5,660 nucleotides of DNA from Chlamydiota bacterium (GTDB taxonomy: Bacteria > Chlamydiota > Chlamydiia > Chlamydiales > Waddliaceae). The DNA lies in NCBI GenBank assembly GCA_011065005.1, contig JAAKFP010000179.1, positions 1-5,660 on the forward strand, written 5' to 3'. How positions within the stretch are numbered: the stretch's first letter is position 1; every line of letters starts with the position of its first letter. Below the pieces are notes generated by a model. It had not been told where the DNA came from. It saw only the letters and a list, made by a program, of their open reading frames with translations, and did no database searches. This document shows positions 1 through 5,355 of this stretch, one piece after another. A program made the translations under genes and the position numbers.

Positions 1-18
1 TCGGGGCTACTATCCTAA

Positions 19-33
19 ACCCACTTCGTGGGT
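19..33. repeat. Short perfect hairpin downstream of the phosphoesterase gene
   Basis: ACCCAC (19-24) and GTGGGT (28-33) form a 6-bp perfect stem with a 3-nt loop. On the minus strand it lies about 65 nt beyond the stop of the phosphoesterase gene and is followed by TTTAGGATAG, which is only a weak T-tract. It could end the minus-strand transcript, or be part of a dispersed palindromic repeat. Neither is certain. Confidence 0.3.
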
Positions 34-97
34 AGAAAAACAAGTTGCAATTTCTGATTAATTTTAAGTAGTAGGTGTCTCAGACTTGACTTTTTTT

Positions 98-1021
98 TTA
101 ACCTCTTGAAAAAGTTTCAAGAGTAAAGCGCCCGTTGTTAATGATCAAAAGAGCATGCCCATCCTTGGCATCGGGCAAATTGATATTCCACGGTTGTTTT
201 AACCAGAACGTTTTGTCTGGGAGCGGTCCATTGATAAGATCTAGTGCAAGCCGAGCCTCCTCTGTTAGGTTTTGTTCCTCTTTTTTCACTTTTAGATTAA
301 GCCACTCAAAAGCATCTTTTTCCTCTCTCACCGTATATTGATTCCAGACACATGTGTAGGGGGTCCCCATGTGTCCACTAACCCAAAATTTAGGTTTAAA
401 ATGGCTTATGAGACGAGCAAGTAAAGGCTCTTTACCTGGACTCACATGAGAGACAAAGATTGAAGGCTCCCCTTCTTGTCTGATCCGTTGATAAAGAGCT
501 CCATATTGATGTAAGGTCGACCAAACTTTGCCACCTTGTCCTGAAAGAGGCTGACCAAACAATTTTCGTCCGGCGAGAAAATTTCCGCCAATTCCAAATA
601 GTTGAAAACCATCCATTTCATACGTTTGATTTTCATCCAGAATCATTAGATTATTTATGGAATGACCACCTCGAAGTTTTTCGATGATGGCGATGTCTTC
701 ATGATTCCCCCATACCGTGTATATAGGGACAGAAAAACGCTTTTTCCCTGAACGGTATTCTGGAAAATCTCCCAACAAATGCTTTTTAAGGACAATTTCA
801 ATTAGCTCCTCTCTTGAAGTTTGCTGAGAAATGCTGTCTTTTGCCGGCGAATGGACGATCAACAATCTCAGTTCACGATTACTTAAACGTTCAACACTAT
901 CTGTATCATAAAAACCAAAGTCACCCGCATGAATCACCATCTGAGCATTGGTGCGTTCAACTAATTCATTAATAACGTCGAGTTTTCCATGAGTATCACT
1001 AATTAACAAGATACGTTGCAT
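98..1021 (-). CDS. Calcineurin-like metallophosphoesterase
   Basis: A predicted cytoplasmic metal-dependent phosphoesterase of 307 residues. All hallmark motifs of the family are visible in order: SDTHG (D9, H11), HAGDFG (D34), WGNHED (N106, H107), FVSHVSPG (H192) and WVSGHMG (H217). These normally hold two metal ions. The substrate cannot be read from sequence; the family includes protein, nucleotide and nucleic-acid phosphatases. No signal peptide or membrane segment is seen. The frame extends to two TTG codons at 1030 and 1027, but I chose ATG 1021. It gives the canonical N-terminus MQRILLISDTHG, and GGAG (1033-1036) lies 11 nt upstream, whereas the first TTG is only 2 nt from it. ATG 1021 follows the stop of the AbiEii remnant by 2 nt, so translation is probably coupled and the gene belongs to that operon. 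Unlike its upstream neighbour it looks intact. Family call secure, role unknown. Confidence 0.9.
   Translation of the reverse strand: MQRILLISDTHGKLDVINELVERTNAQMVIHAGDFGFYDTDSVERLSNRELRLLIVHSPAKDSISQQTSREELIEIVLKKHLLGDFPEYRSGKKRFSVPIYTVWGNHEDIAIIEKLRGGHSINNLMILDENQTYEMDGFQLFGIGGNFLAGRKLFGQPLSGQGGKVWSTLHQYGALYQRIRQEGEPSIFVSHVSPGKEPLLARLISHFKPKFWVSGHMGTPYTCVWNQYTVREEKDAFEWLNLKVKKEEQNLTEEARLALDLINGPLPDKTFWLKQPWNINLPDAKDGHALLIINNGRFTLETFSRG
103..123. repeat. Perfect 9-bp hairpin in the last codons of the phosphoesterase gene
   Basis: CTCTTGAAA (103-111) and TTTCAAGAG (115-123) pair perfectly around a 3-nt loop. The hairpin overlaps the codons for the C-terminal ETFSRG. On the minus strand it is followed by GTT and a run of nine A, not T, so it is not a normal intrinsic terminator. 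It might protect the 3' end of the mRNA, but that is inference. Confidence 0.45.
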
Positions 1022-1023
1022 AT

Positions 1024-1545
1024 TCAACAAAACTCCATGCGATTAATCCAATGTTTAAAATAGTCTTTCGTCCACTCGTCAATGATTACAGGGTTCTTTA
1101 AAAAAGGGATAACATCCTGTTTTGCCGTCTCAATATCAAGCATATCGATTCGCTCACTAACCAATCCGACCACCTGCTGAGGAGTCATTATTCCACTCTC
1201 GCTCCACTCGTTCAATTCCCGCATACAGGTGGTAAAGTAAGATAAATTTAAGGGAACTTCCTTGCTAATAAACCAGATAACATCATACCAATCTCTGCCC
1301 TTAACCCTATTTTTCCACGCTCTAAAAAGAGCTGCATGCAGTTTCGATGCGAAAAGATCCGACTTCACAACACTTGTGATTGAAACGGGAATGGGTTCTT
1401 TAATATATTGTTTCTCCACTTCAAAACCAAGCGTGGGATCCGTGTCCACCTCAATTTTGATTCGCATTAATTTCTCAGGATGCAATCCAAGTGTGTTCTC
1501 TTCACTCGGACTAATGCTCCAGATTTGATCAGCTGCGTTAATTTA
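1024..1545 (-). pseudogene. AbiEii-type nucleotidyltransferase toxin, C-terminal remnant
   Basis: The frame is open from 1545 and first offers a start at TTG 1485, giving 153 residues. The segment LMRIKIEVDTDPTLGFEVE, the DLFASKLHAALFR block (about 43-55) and RVKGRDWYD (60-68) match the middle and C-terminal part of AbiEii/AbiGii toxins, nucleotidyltransferases of type IV toxin-antitoxin systems. The family's N-terminal GG-S/T nucleotide-binding motif and the D-x-D metal site are absent, so the product should be catalytically dead. Upstream, the same DNA encodes an antitoxin N-terminus in another frame (1467-1670). Roughly the first third to half of the toxin and most of the antitoxin have therefore been lost, most simply by one internal deletion with its junction near 1489-1500. 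The C-terminus looks complete and stops 2 nt before the phosphoesterase start. Family call strong; whether any peptide is made is unknown. Confidence 0.85.
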
Positions 1546-1670
1546 GCTCTTGGCGACAGATAATCTCGTAGATGATACATGATAAAACCATAGTCAATCT
1601 CATTTGCTGGTGCATTCGTTCGAAGGACAACCATAGCAGGATCCATTCCTGGCCTTTCTCTTTTTATCAT
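1467..1670 (-). pseudogene. AbiEi-type antitoxin, N-terminal remnant
   Basis: A 67-residue ORF starting at ATG 1670 behind a plausible ribosome site (GAGG, 4 nt before the ATG). The stretch IDYGFIMYHLRDYL-SPRAKLTQLIKSG-ALVRVKR (about 25-58) resembles the wing-helix DNA-binding N-terminus of AbiEi-family antitoxins, which usually reads as a helix, PR-x-K-I-x-x-L, then G-x-L-I-R-V-K-x-G-L-Y-V. Here homology ends right at VRVKR, where G-L-Y-V is expected. The last nine residues are an out-of-frame reading of toxin DNA. The antitoxin's large C-terminal neutralising domain is missing (family members are around 200 residues). A truncated DNA-binding domain could still bind the upstream operator, but this is speculative. 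It shares its 3' end with the toxin remnant in another frame. Confidence 0.7.
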
Positions 1671-1710
1671 ACTTCCTCAGATAGTATGTTTTTTCTATAC
1701 TTACTATTCA
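1671..1710. promoter_or_regulatory. Operator-like inverted repeat upstream of the antitoxin remnant
   Basis: Just upstream of ATG 1670 lie ATAGTA (1681-1686) and TACTAT (1702-1707), a perfect 6-bp inverted repeat with a 15-nt spacer. A second, overlapping pair is AGTAT (1683-1687) and ATACT (1697-1701). The AT-rich spacer contains -10-like hexamers in both orientations. AbiEi antitoxins are known to repress their own promoter by binding inverted repeats, so this is a plausible operator. It also sits between divergent ORFs (minus 1670, plus 1714). Confidence 0.4.
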
Positions 1711-1713
1711 ATC

Positions 1714-1935
1714 ATGAAGATAACAGACCGCAGAAGTTTTGTCAAATATGGATATTTAGTACATTTATTTCATACTTGCTGGTTAAATACAGATCAGTAT
1801 CGACGGTTTCGACAATTACGCAAAGAGATTGCGAAGATCGAAAAAGAAATCAAGCAATTGCTAGACGACTATGAAAAAGAACTAGTCAACAAAACAAGAA
1901 AAGGGAGGTTATATTTGGATGTCTGGAATAGCTAA
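1714..1935 (+). CDS. Small hypothetical ORF with a predicted coiled coil
   Basis: A 73-residue ORF that I do not recognise. Residues about 27-60 (DQYRRFRQLRKEIAKIEKEI and onward) are rich in charged residues with spaced Leu/Ile and should form an amphipathic or coiled-coil helix. The N-terminal part (SFVKYGYLVHLFHTCW) looks less protein-like. There is no clear ribosome site before ATG 1714 and no membrane segment. It is divergent from the AbiE remnant, with 43 bp between start codons. It may be a fragment of a larger decayed gene, since only the helical segment is convincing. The helix faintly recalls short helper proteins found beside transposases, but I cannot support that. Coding status is uncertain. 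Confidence 0.3.
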   Translation: MKITDRRSFVKYGYLVHLFHTCWLNTDQYRRFRQLRKEIAKIEKEIKQLLDDYEKELVNKTRKGRLYLDVWNS

Positions 1936-2005
1936 TTCGGAAGAGAAAATGAGTTTTACTTCCGAAATCCATGATGGGAAGGTGATGAATGTTTGTTATA
2001 AGTGA
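1919..2005 (+). CDS. Possible 28-residue micro-ORF with a strong ribosome site
   Basis: ATG 1919 is preceded by GGAGG (1904-1908), one of the better Shine-Dalgarno matches in the window, at a 10-nt spacing. The ORF overlaps the last 17 nt of the 73-residue ORF in another frame, an arrangement typical of translational coupling. The product begins MSGIANSEEKMSF and ends VMNVCYK. It has no recognised domain. An inverted repeat (1936-1966) lies inside it. It could be a real small protein, or the frameshifted tail of whatever the preceding ORF once belonged to. Confidence 0.25.
   Translation: MSGIANSEEKMSFTSEIHDGKVMNVCYK
1936..1966. repeat. Stem-loop with two stacked stems
   Basis: TTCGGAAG (1936-1943) pairs perfectly with CTTCCGAA (1959-1966). 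Inside it, AAAA (1946-1949) pairs with TTTT (1954-1957) around a 4-nt loop. There is no T-tract on either side, so it does not look like an intrinsic terminator. It falls inside the 28-residue micro-ORF. Confidence 0.45.
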
Positions 2006-2126
2006 CTTATAAATAGAATACTACGAGGCATTAAAATCCAAAAAAACGAGGTCTCGAACTAGCGGAAAGTGAGGTGTAACGGATATCGATTCCGAGAAAA
2101 ATTTCCATTTCTCTCTTGAGGAGTAA
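2006..2126. other. Gene-free spacer downstream of the DUF2937-like gene
   Basis: I see no coding region here on either strand. GAGAAAAA (2094-2101) and TTTCTCTC (2108-2115) can form an 8-bp stem with one G-U pair in the minus-strand RNA, about 12 nt past the stop of the DUF2937-like gene. Its 3' arm holds five U, but no further U-tract follows. It is a weak candidate for the end of the menF-menD transcript. Confidence 0.3.
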
Positions 2127-2645
2127 TTATACACATCGTGAACGGCTGAACAAACGACTTATTCTTGCCACAATCATCGAAAGTGTTTTGTATAGAAGGT
2201 AGCCAAACCCCATGCCAAACAAAGCGTATACTGCTCCTTCTGCAGTCAGAGTTACGCCAAAGGAGTAGTCTGACAAAGTCATCTTAGCAATATCCATTTT
2301 AAGATCCTTGACAAATAGGAAAGGTCGCGTCCAGACAGTGGAATGAATAAGAGAGGTATAGGCGTGATCCAAATCATGAAAGCGTGAGATCATCGATTGC
2401 ATGATCTCCCCTTGGGAGGTGAAATCGAGGTCTGCTTGGGATACGAATTTGTGAACATACTCTTGCAGGTTTTTCCCCGACTTTTCAGCAGCTTGCAGGA
2501 TAACATTGATTTGCAGTTTCAACTCAGCAACGTGGCCCCCTAACCGCTGTGTATAATGTTGAAAAAAATTGGGTGCCTGGGAAAAGAGGAGAGCTCCTGC
2601 CACCACAAAGATTCTGTCGAGGAATCCACCAATCCACTTCAACAT
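2127..2645 (-). CDS. DUF2937-like two-helix membrane protein
   Basis: A 172-residue inner-membrane protein of unknown function. Residues about 5-23 form an N-terminal hydrophobic helix leading into SQAPNFFQHYTQRLGGHVAE (22-41), which resembles the DUF2937 signature (S-Q-x-P-x-F-x-x-x-Y-x-Q-R-L-G-G). A mainly helical soluble segment with Q78-G79-E80 and RFHDLDHAY follows. A second hydrophobic helix (about 133-158, ending GFGYLLYKTL) precedes a basic tail (RISRLFSRSRCV). Length and two-helix layout fit the family. ATG 2645 is preceded by a poor ribosome site (TAGG, 6 nt upstream) and starts 22 bp after the menD 3' part, so co-transcription with menF-menD is likely. A membrane role beside a menaquinone gene is suggestive, since the quinone is membrane-bound, but no functional link is established. 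Confidence 0.75.
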   Translation of the reverse strand: MLKWIGGFLDRIFVVAGALLFSQAPNFFQHYTQRLGGHVAELKLQINVILQAAEKSGKNLQEYVHKFVSQADLDFTSQGEIMQSMISRFHDLDHAYTSLIHSTVWTRPFLFVKDLKMDIAKMTLSDYSFGVTLTAEGAVYALFGMGFGYLLYKTLSMIVARISRLFSRSRCV

Positions 2646-2667
2646 AGGATGCCTATTGTTTTATTTA

Positions 2668-3735
2668 TTACCCTTTGGATACCACGAGAGCTTTTTCTTT
2701 TCCACCCGCATATTGCAATGCTTCGGGTAGTTTACTGTATTTTTGCCAAAAGCGCTCTGTTGCCGCTGCATCGGGTTGGATTTCTATCAACCGGTTACCT
2801 TCCACCCCATTTATTCGGAATATAGAATCCAACAACTCATATTCAAGGCCCCAAAAATCTGCTATAGGCCTAAAGCTCAGTTGATGTCTATTCTGAAACT
2901 CCTCATGAGGAAACATCCGGGAGAATATTTTACCTCCCCCATTGTTCACAACAACAATATTGACCTTAATGTTCGCTAATTGTTTCAGGATCCAGGGTCC
3001 TGCCAAATCGTAAAGAGCTGTCAAATCCCCCAGAATAGCCCAATTTTCTACATCTTCCTGACAAAGGCCTAGGAATGTCGAAATCTGTCCATCTATTCCA
3101 TTTAGTCCTCGACTAGCAAAGATAGTATATTGTTGATCGTCATAGGCGGCTGCTAGATCCCACTCACGGATAGGCGAGCTATTGCCGAGATATACCATAG
3201 AATTTTTCGGGATTTGCTGGGACAGAGAATGGAAATAGCTTGGCTCTGCCAGAGGTTCCTCATGTAGTAATTGACATAAGGCCCGATGGCATGCTCGGTC
3301 AAATTCTAACCACTCCAAAGCATTTGATGTTTCAAATCGCTTCTGGTGATTATACATTCCCAAAAACTCGGAAAGGGAAGCCTGGATGATCGGACCCCAG
3401 CTCAATCCACTGAAAGGGAGATGACTTACGGAACAAACCTCAATTTGGTTCTTTTTACTCTCCAAATCACGCCAAGAACGAAATGTCGGAACACCTCCGA
3501 TTCGAAGAATGCCATCAATCGGATACCCTGCATTCTTGGAATTCTCCCAAAGATTATGAATGTAGGAGATTCGTAGATGCCCCAACCGCGAATCTTCTCT
3601 AAGCCCTGAAACCCCTTCAAGATATACTGGAGCGTTGATTTTGCGTAAGAAGTCAACAACAGCTTCTCTATCCCTCTGTTTCAGAGTGCTGACAACAACG
3701 AGGGGATTTTTGACTTTCTCTATAAATCTATCCAT
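2668..3735 (-). CDS. menD: MenD C-terminal part (central and ThDP-binding domains), separate ORF
   Basis: A 355-residue ORF covering the central domain and pyrophosphate-binding domain of SEPHCHC synthase, the thiamine-diphosphate enzyme that adds 2-oxoglutarate to isochorismate in menaquinone synthesis. Visible MenD motifs are KNPLVVVS (9-16, start of the central domain), GNSSPIR (184-190), SRGLNGIDG (208-216), GDLTALYDL (236-244, the ThDP/metal GDL motif) and NNGGGKIFS (264-272). The C-terminus looks complete. In-frame extension upstream of ATG 3735 meets TGA at 3742-3744, three codons away. The ribosome site is weak (AAAGAG close to the ATG), though two further ATGs lie just upstream. The N-terminal domain is in a separate frame at 3789-4286. 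All recognisable active-site segments remain, so this could be a subunit of a split enzyme or the 3' half of a recently broken gene. Confidence 0.9.
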   Translation of the reverse strand: MDRFIEKVKNPLVVVSTLKQRDREAVVDFLRKINAPVYLEGVSGLREDSRLGHLRISYIHNLWENSKNAGYPIDGILRIGGVPTFRSWRDLESKKNQIEVCSVSHLPFSGLSWGPIIQASLSEFLGMYNHQKRFETSNALEWLEFDRACHRALCQLLHEEPLAEPSYFHSLSQQIPKNSMVYLGNSSPIREWDLAAAYDDQQYTIFASRGLNGIDGQISTFLGLCQEDVENWAILGDLTALYDLAGPWILKQLANIKVNIVVVNNGGGKIFSRMFPHEEFQNRHQLSFRPIADFWGLEYELLDSIFRINGVEGNRLIEIQPDAAATERFWQKYSKLPEALQYAGGKEKALVVSKG

Positions 3736-3739
3736 TCTC

Positions 3740-3774
3740 TTTCATCTCTGCGTCTCTGCGCCTCTGCGTTTCAT
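3740..3774. repeat. Triple CTCTGCG repeat flanked by TTTCAT direct repeats, inside menD
   Basis: Three CTCTGCG copies with an 8-nt period occupy 3746-3768 (separators T and C). They are bounded exactly by TTTCAT at 3740-3745 and again at 3769-3774. On the coding strand each flank reads ATGAAA, so each contributes a start codon, and the core reads as CGCAGAG units. The flanking duplication looks like a target-site duplication or a slipped repeat. From memory, similar CGCAGAG-type strings occur as short dispersed repeats in many unrelated bacterial genomes; this needs checking. Confidence 0.7.
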
Positions 3775-3785
3775 TTTATCCTCGT

Positions 3786-3841
3786 ACCTCAACTCCTCTC
3801 CCCCCTCTCTTCTCTCCCCTCTTCGAAGCAAACGTTGAGGT
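3786..3841. repeat. Homopyrimidine mirror-repeat tract bounded by an inverted repeat
   Basis: The plus strand is pure C/T from 3793 to 3824 (32 nt, with a run of six C). Bases 3802-3819 are a perfect mirror repeat centred between 3810 and 3811, a configuration that can form intramolecular triplex (H-DNA) under superhelical stress. The tract is enclosed by the 8-bp inverted repeat ACCTCAAC (3786-3793) and GTTGAGGT (3834-3841). The right arm lies in the conserved HLN codons of menD. The last residues of the menD 5' ORF (GREERGERS) come from this tract and are not MenD-like. Confidence 0.65.
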
Positions 3842-4286
3842 GTGCTGGCGCAGAGAGATCCCACTGCTTTATTTTGCAGATTTCTGTCATCGCTAAGTCT
3901 TCAGAAAAAATGGTATACTTGCCGAAAAGACCCACCTGATCTGCAGACTGGGGGGCTCCACTTCCTCGGAAACGTCTTGGTCGATCTGCGGTGATGAGCA
4001 AGAGTGGCACTCCTGAGTAGTAGGCTTCCATCGTTGCTGGAAGGAGCTCTGCTGCTGCCGTCCCTGATGTTGTGAGGACAGCGACGGGTTTGTCGAGAGC
4101 TTTTGCCCTGCCGAGAGCGAAAAATGCTGCAGATCTCTCTTCAAACAGATGATACTGCTTTACTTTTGTGAGAAAACGCAGAGCTACCACAAAGGGAGCA
4201 TTTCGCCCCCCTGGGCAGATACAGAATTCGGAGACTCCAGTTTTTCCAACTTCTTCAAGAACATGTCGGGCTAGCAGGCTATTCAT
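3789..4286 (-). CDS. menD: MenD N-terminal part (pyrimidine-binding domain), separate ORF
   Basis: A 165-residue ORF equal to the N-terminal Pyr domain of SEPHCHC synthase (MenD). Motifs are [14 protein letters not shown] (5-18), [10 protein letters not shown] (22-31), [16 protein letters not shown] (48-63, with E50 aligning to the catalytic Glu that activates ThDP), [13 protein letters not shown] (72-84) and ITADRPRR (98-105). Homology holds through HLNVCFEE, where family members continue with P-L. Here it turns into GREERGERS, encoded by the purine-rich insert, and stops at TGA 3789. Full MenD is roughly 550 residues, so this is one domain only. ATG 4286 overlaps the menF stop in an ATGA junction, so translation should be coupled. 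I preferred it over the upstream start at 4337, whose 17 extra residues are a shadow of menF. Intact active-site residues argue against long decay. Confidence 0.9.
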   Translation of the reverse strand: MNSLLARHVLEEVGKTGVSEFCICPGGRNAPFVVALRFLTKVKQYHLFEERSAAFFALGRAKALDKPVAVLTTSGTAAAELLPATMEAYYSGVPLLLITADRPRRFRGSGAPQSADQVGLFGKYTIFSEDLAMTEICKIKQWDLSAPAHLNVCFEEGREERGERS

Positions 4287-5344
4287 AGGGCAAGGATATC
4301 TTTTATGGATTGAATTTTCAACTGAATCTCTGCCCATTCGGACTCTAGCACGCTTTGGGGAACGACTCCACAGCCCGCACCGATTTTGATTTCATCATGG
4401 GACCACTGGGCATTACGAATAGCAACATAGCATGCTGCTTTTCCGGTATCCGGACGATAGTACCCCACAGGTGCGCCGTAACGCCCGCGGTCGATTTTGT
4501 TTTGGCATTCCGCAAGCCATTTCATTCCCTGTTTTTTGGGGTAAGCACCAAGAGCTGGCGTCGGGTGTAAAGAACGAACAAGGGGTTCGAATTCTAGATT
4601 TTTCTCTGTTTCTACTACCATAGGAGTAAGAAAATGACAAAGAGTCGGTAGTTCCAAAATTTGGATTTTTTCTTGTCGCACCTCTCCAAAGGGTGATAAG
4701 GATTCCAGAATCCCTTGTACTACGAAATTGTGTTCATCGAGCATTTTGCTGTCTGTAGCAAACCCTTCCACCTCATCTTTGGAACAGGTTGCGGCGCATG
4801 CCATAGTAGAAATCGTCAATTTCTCGCCGTCATGATCCATGTTAAACAGCAACTCTGGTGTACCTCCGAGCATCCCTATTGATTGGTCCCAGAAGCCATA
4901 AACCATGGTCGGATTCTGTTTAGCATAAAGCAATAGATTCTTGAGGGATCGCTTAAGCCTACAATGACTCATCGTGCCTTCTGCTTTCTCAAATACGAAA
5001 GGGACTCCCTTTCGCAAAGTCCCCTGTGAAAATTGAGCTTGAAGATCGTAAAATGCCGACGAGAAATGTTCTTTTTCGTTATTTACCCAATTAAGCGGCT
5101 TATCTGGTGTATTCTCTGACAGGCTGAAAGAGCTTATTAGCTCATCTATAGAACACTCTCGGCAGACTTCATGGACAATCCATGGGGCTTGTGATGATAA
5201 AAAAAAGTCTGGAAAGAAAAATGCGGGGATGTCACTAGGCCTTTTCTGCCACTCTCGTTTCCCATATCCGATGAGGACTTTCTCCTCTTCTATACTTATG
5301 ATAGCTCCGGTCTCTAAAAACTGTTCAACCCATGTTTCAGACAC
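4283..5344 (-). CDS. menF: Isochorismate synthase (menaquinone-specific)
   Basis: A 353-residue enzyme of the chorismate-utilising family that converts chorismate to isochorismate, the first committed step to menaquinone. Motifs in order are LRKGVPFVF (110-118, with the Lys at 112 expected as general base), GGTPELLF (160-167), DEHNFVV (203-209), LPTLCHFL (232-239), LHPTPALG (259-266), [11 protein letters not shown] (286-296) and [10 protein letters not shown] (322-331) with E-x-E-W-x-E at 334-339. The catalytic core is complete; the N-terminal part is shorter than in E. coli MenF (about 430 residues). The start is GTG 5344, supported by AGGGAG (5350-5355) at an ideal 5-nt spacing. The stop overlaps the menD ATG. 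Adjacency to menD argues for menaquinone rather than siderophore or salicylate synthesis. Confidence 0.93.
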   Translation of the reverse strand: MSETWVEQFLETGAIISIEEEKVLIGYGKREWQKRPSDIPAFFFPDFFLSSQAPWIVHEVCRECSIDELISSFSLSENTPDKPLNWVNNEKEHFSSAFYDLQAQFSQGTLRKGVPFVFEKAEGTMSHCRLKRSLKNLLLYAKQNPTMVYGFWDQSIGMLGGTPELLFNMDHDGEKLTISTMACAATCSKDEVEGFATDSKMLDEHNFVVQGILESLSPFGEVRQEKIQILELPTLCHFLTPMVVETEKNLEFEPLVRSLHPTPALGAYPKKQGMKWLAECQNKIDRGRYGAPVGYYRPDTGKAACYVAIRNAQWSHDEIKIGAGCGVVPQSVLESEWAEIQLKIQSIKDILAL

Positions 5345-5349
5345 AAAAA

Positions 5350-5355
5350 CTCCCT
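5350..5355 (-). promoter_or_regulatory. Ribosome binding site that fixes the GTG start of menF
   Basis: The minus strand reads AGGGAG followed by TTTTT and then GTG. This strong Shine-Dalgarno match at 5-nt spacing supports the GTG at 5344 as the menF start. No in-frame ATG lies nearby. Confidence 0.75.

Noticed and set aside
442..636. 64-residue minus-strand ORF inside the phosphoesterase gene
   Set aside because: It lies in another frame of a gene with full motif support and has no recognisable protein features.
1022..1030. TTG starts for the phosphoesterase (1030, 1027)
   Set aside because: The ribosome site GGAG is too close to the first TTG, and the family N-terminus begins naturally at ATG 1021.
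1467..1670. AbiEi remnant as an intact small regulator
   Set aside because: The family homology stops mid-motif and the tail is encoded by toxin DNA in another frame, so truncation is the simpler reading.
3740..3774. CRISPR-like array
   Set aside because: The repeats are only 7 bp at an 8-nt period with single-base separators and no spacers, so this is a short tandem repeat.
3893..4144. 83-residue minus-strand ORF within menD
   Set aside because: It is an out-of-frame shadow of the strongly conserved Pyr domain; its composition (Ser/Gln-rich) is typical of such shadows.
4287..4337. Upstream start at 4337 for the menD 5' part
   Set aside because: The extra 17 residues overlap menF coding sequence and have no MenD similarity. 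The ATGA junction at 4286 gives the normal MenD N-terminus.
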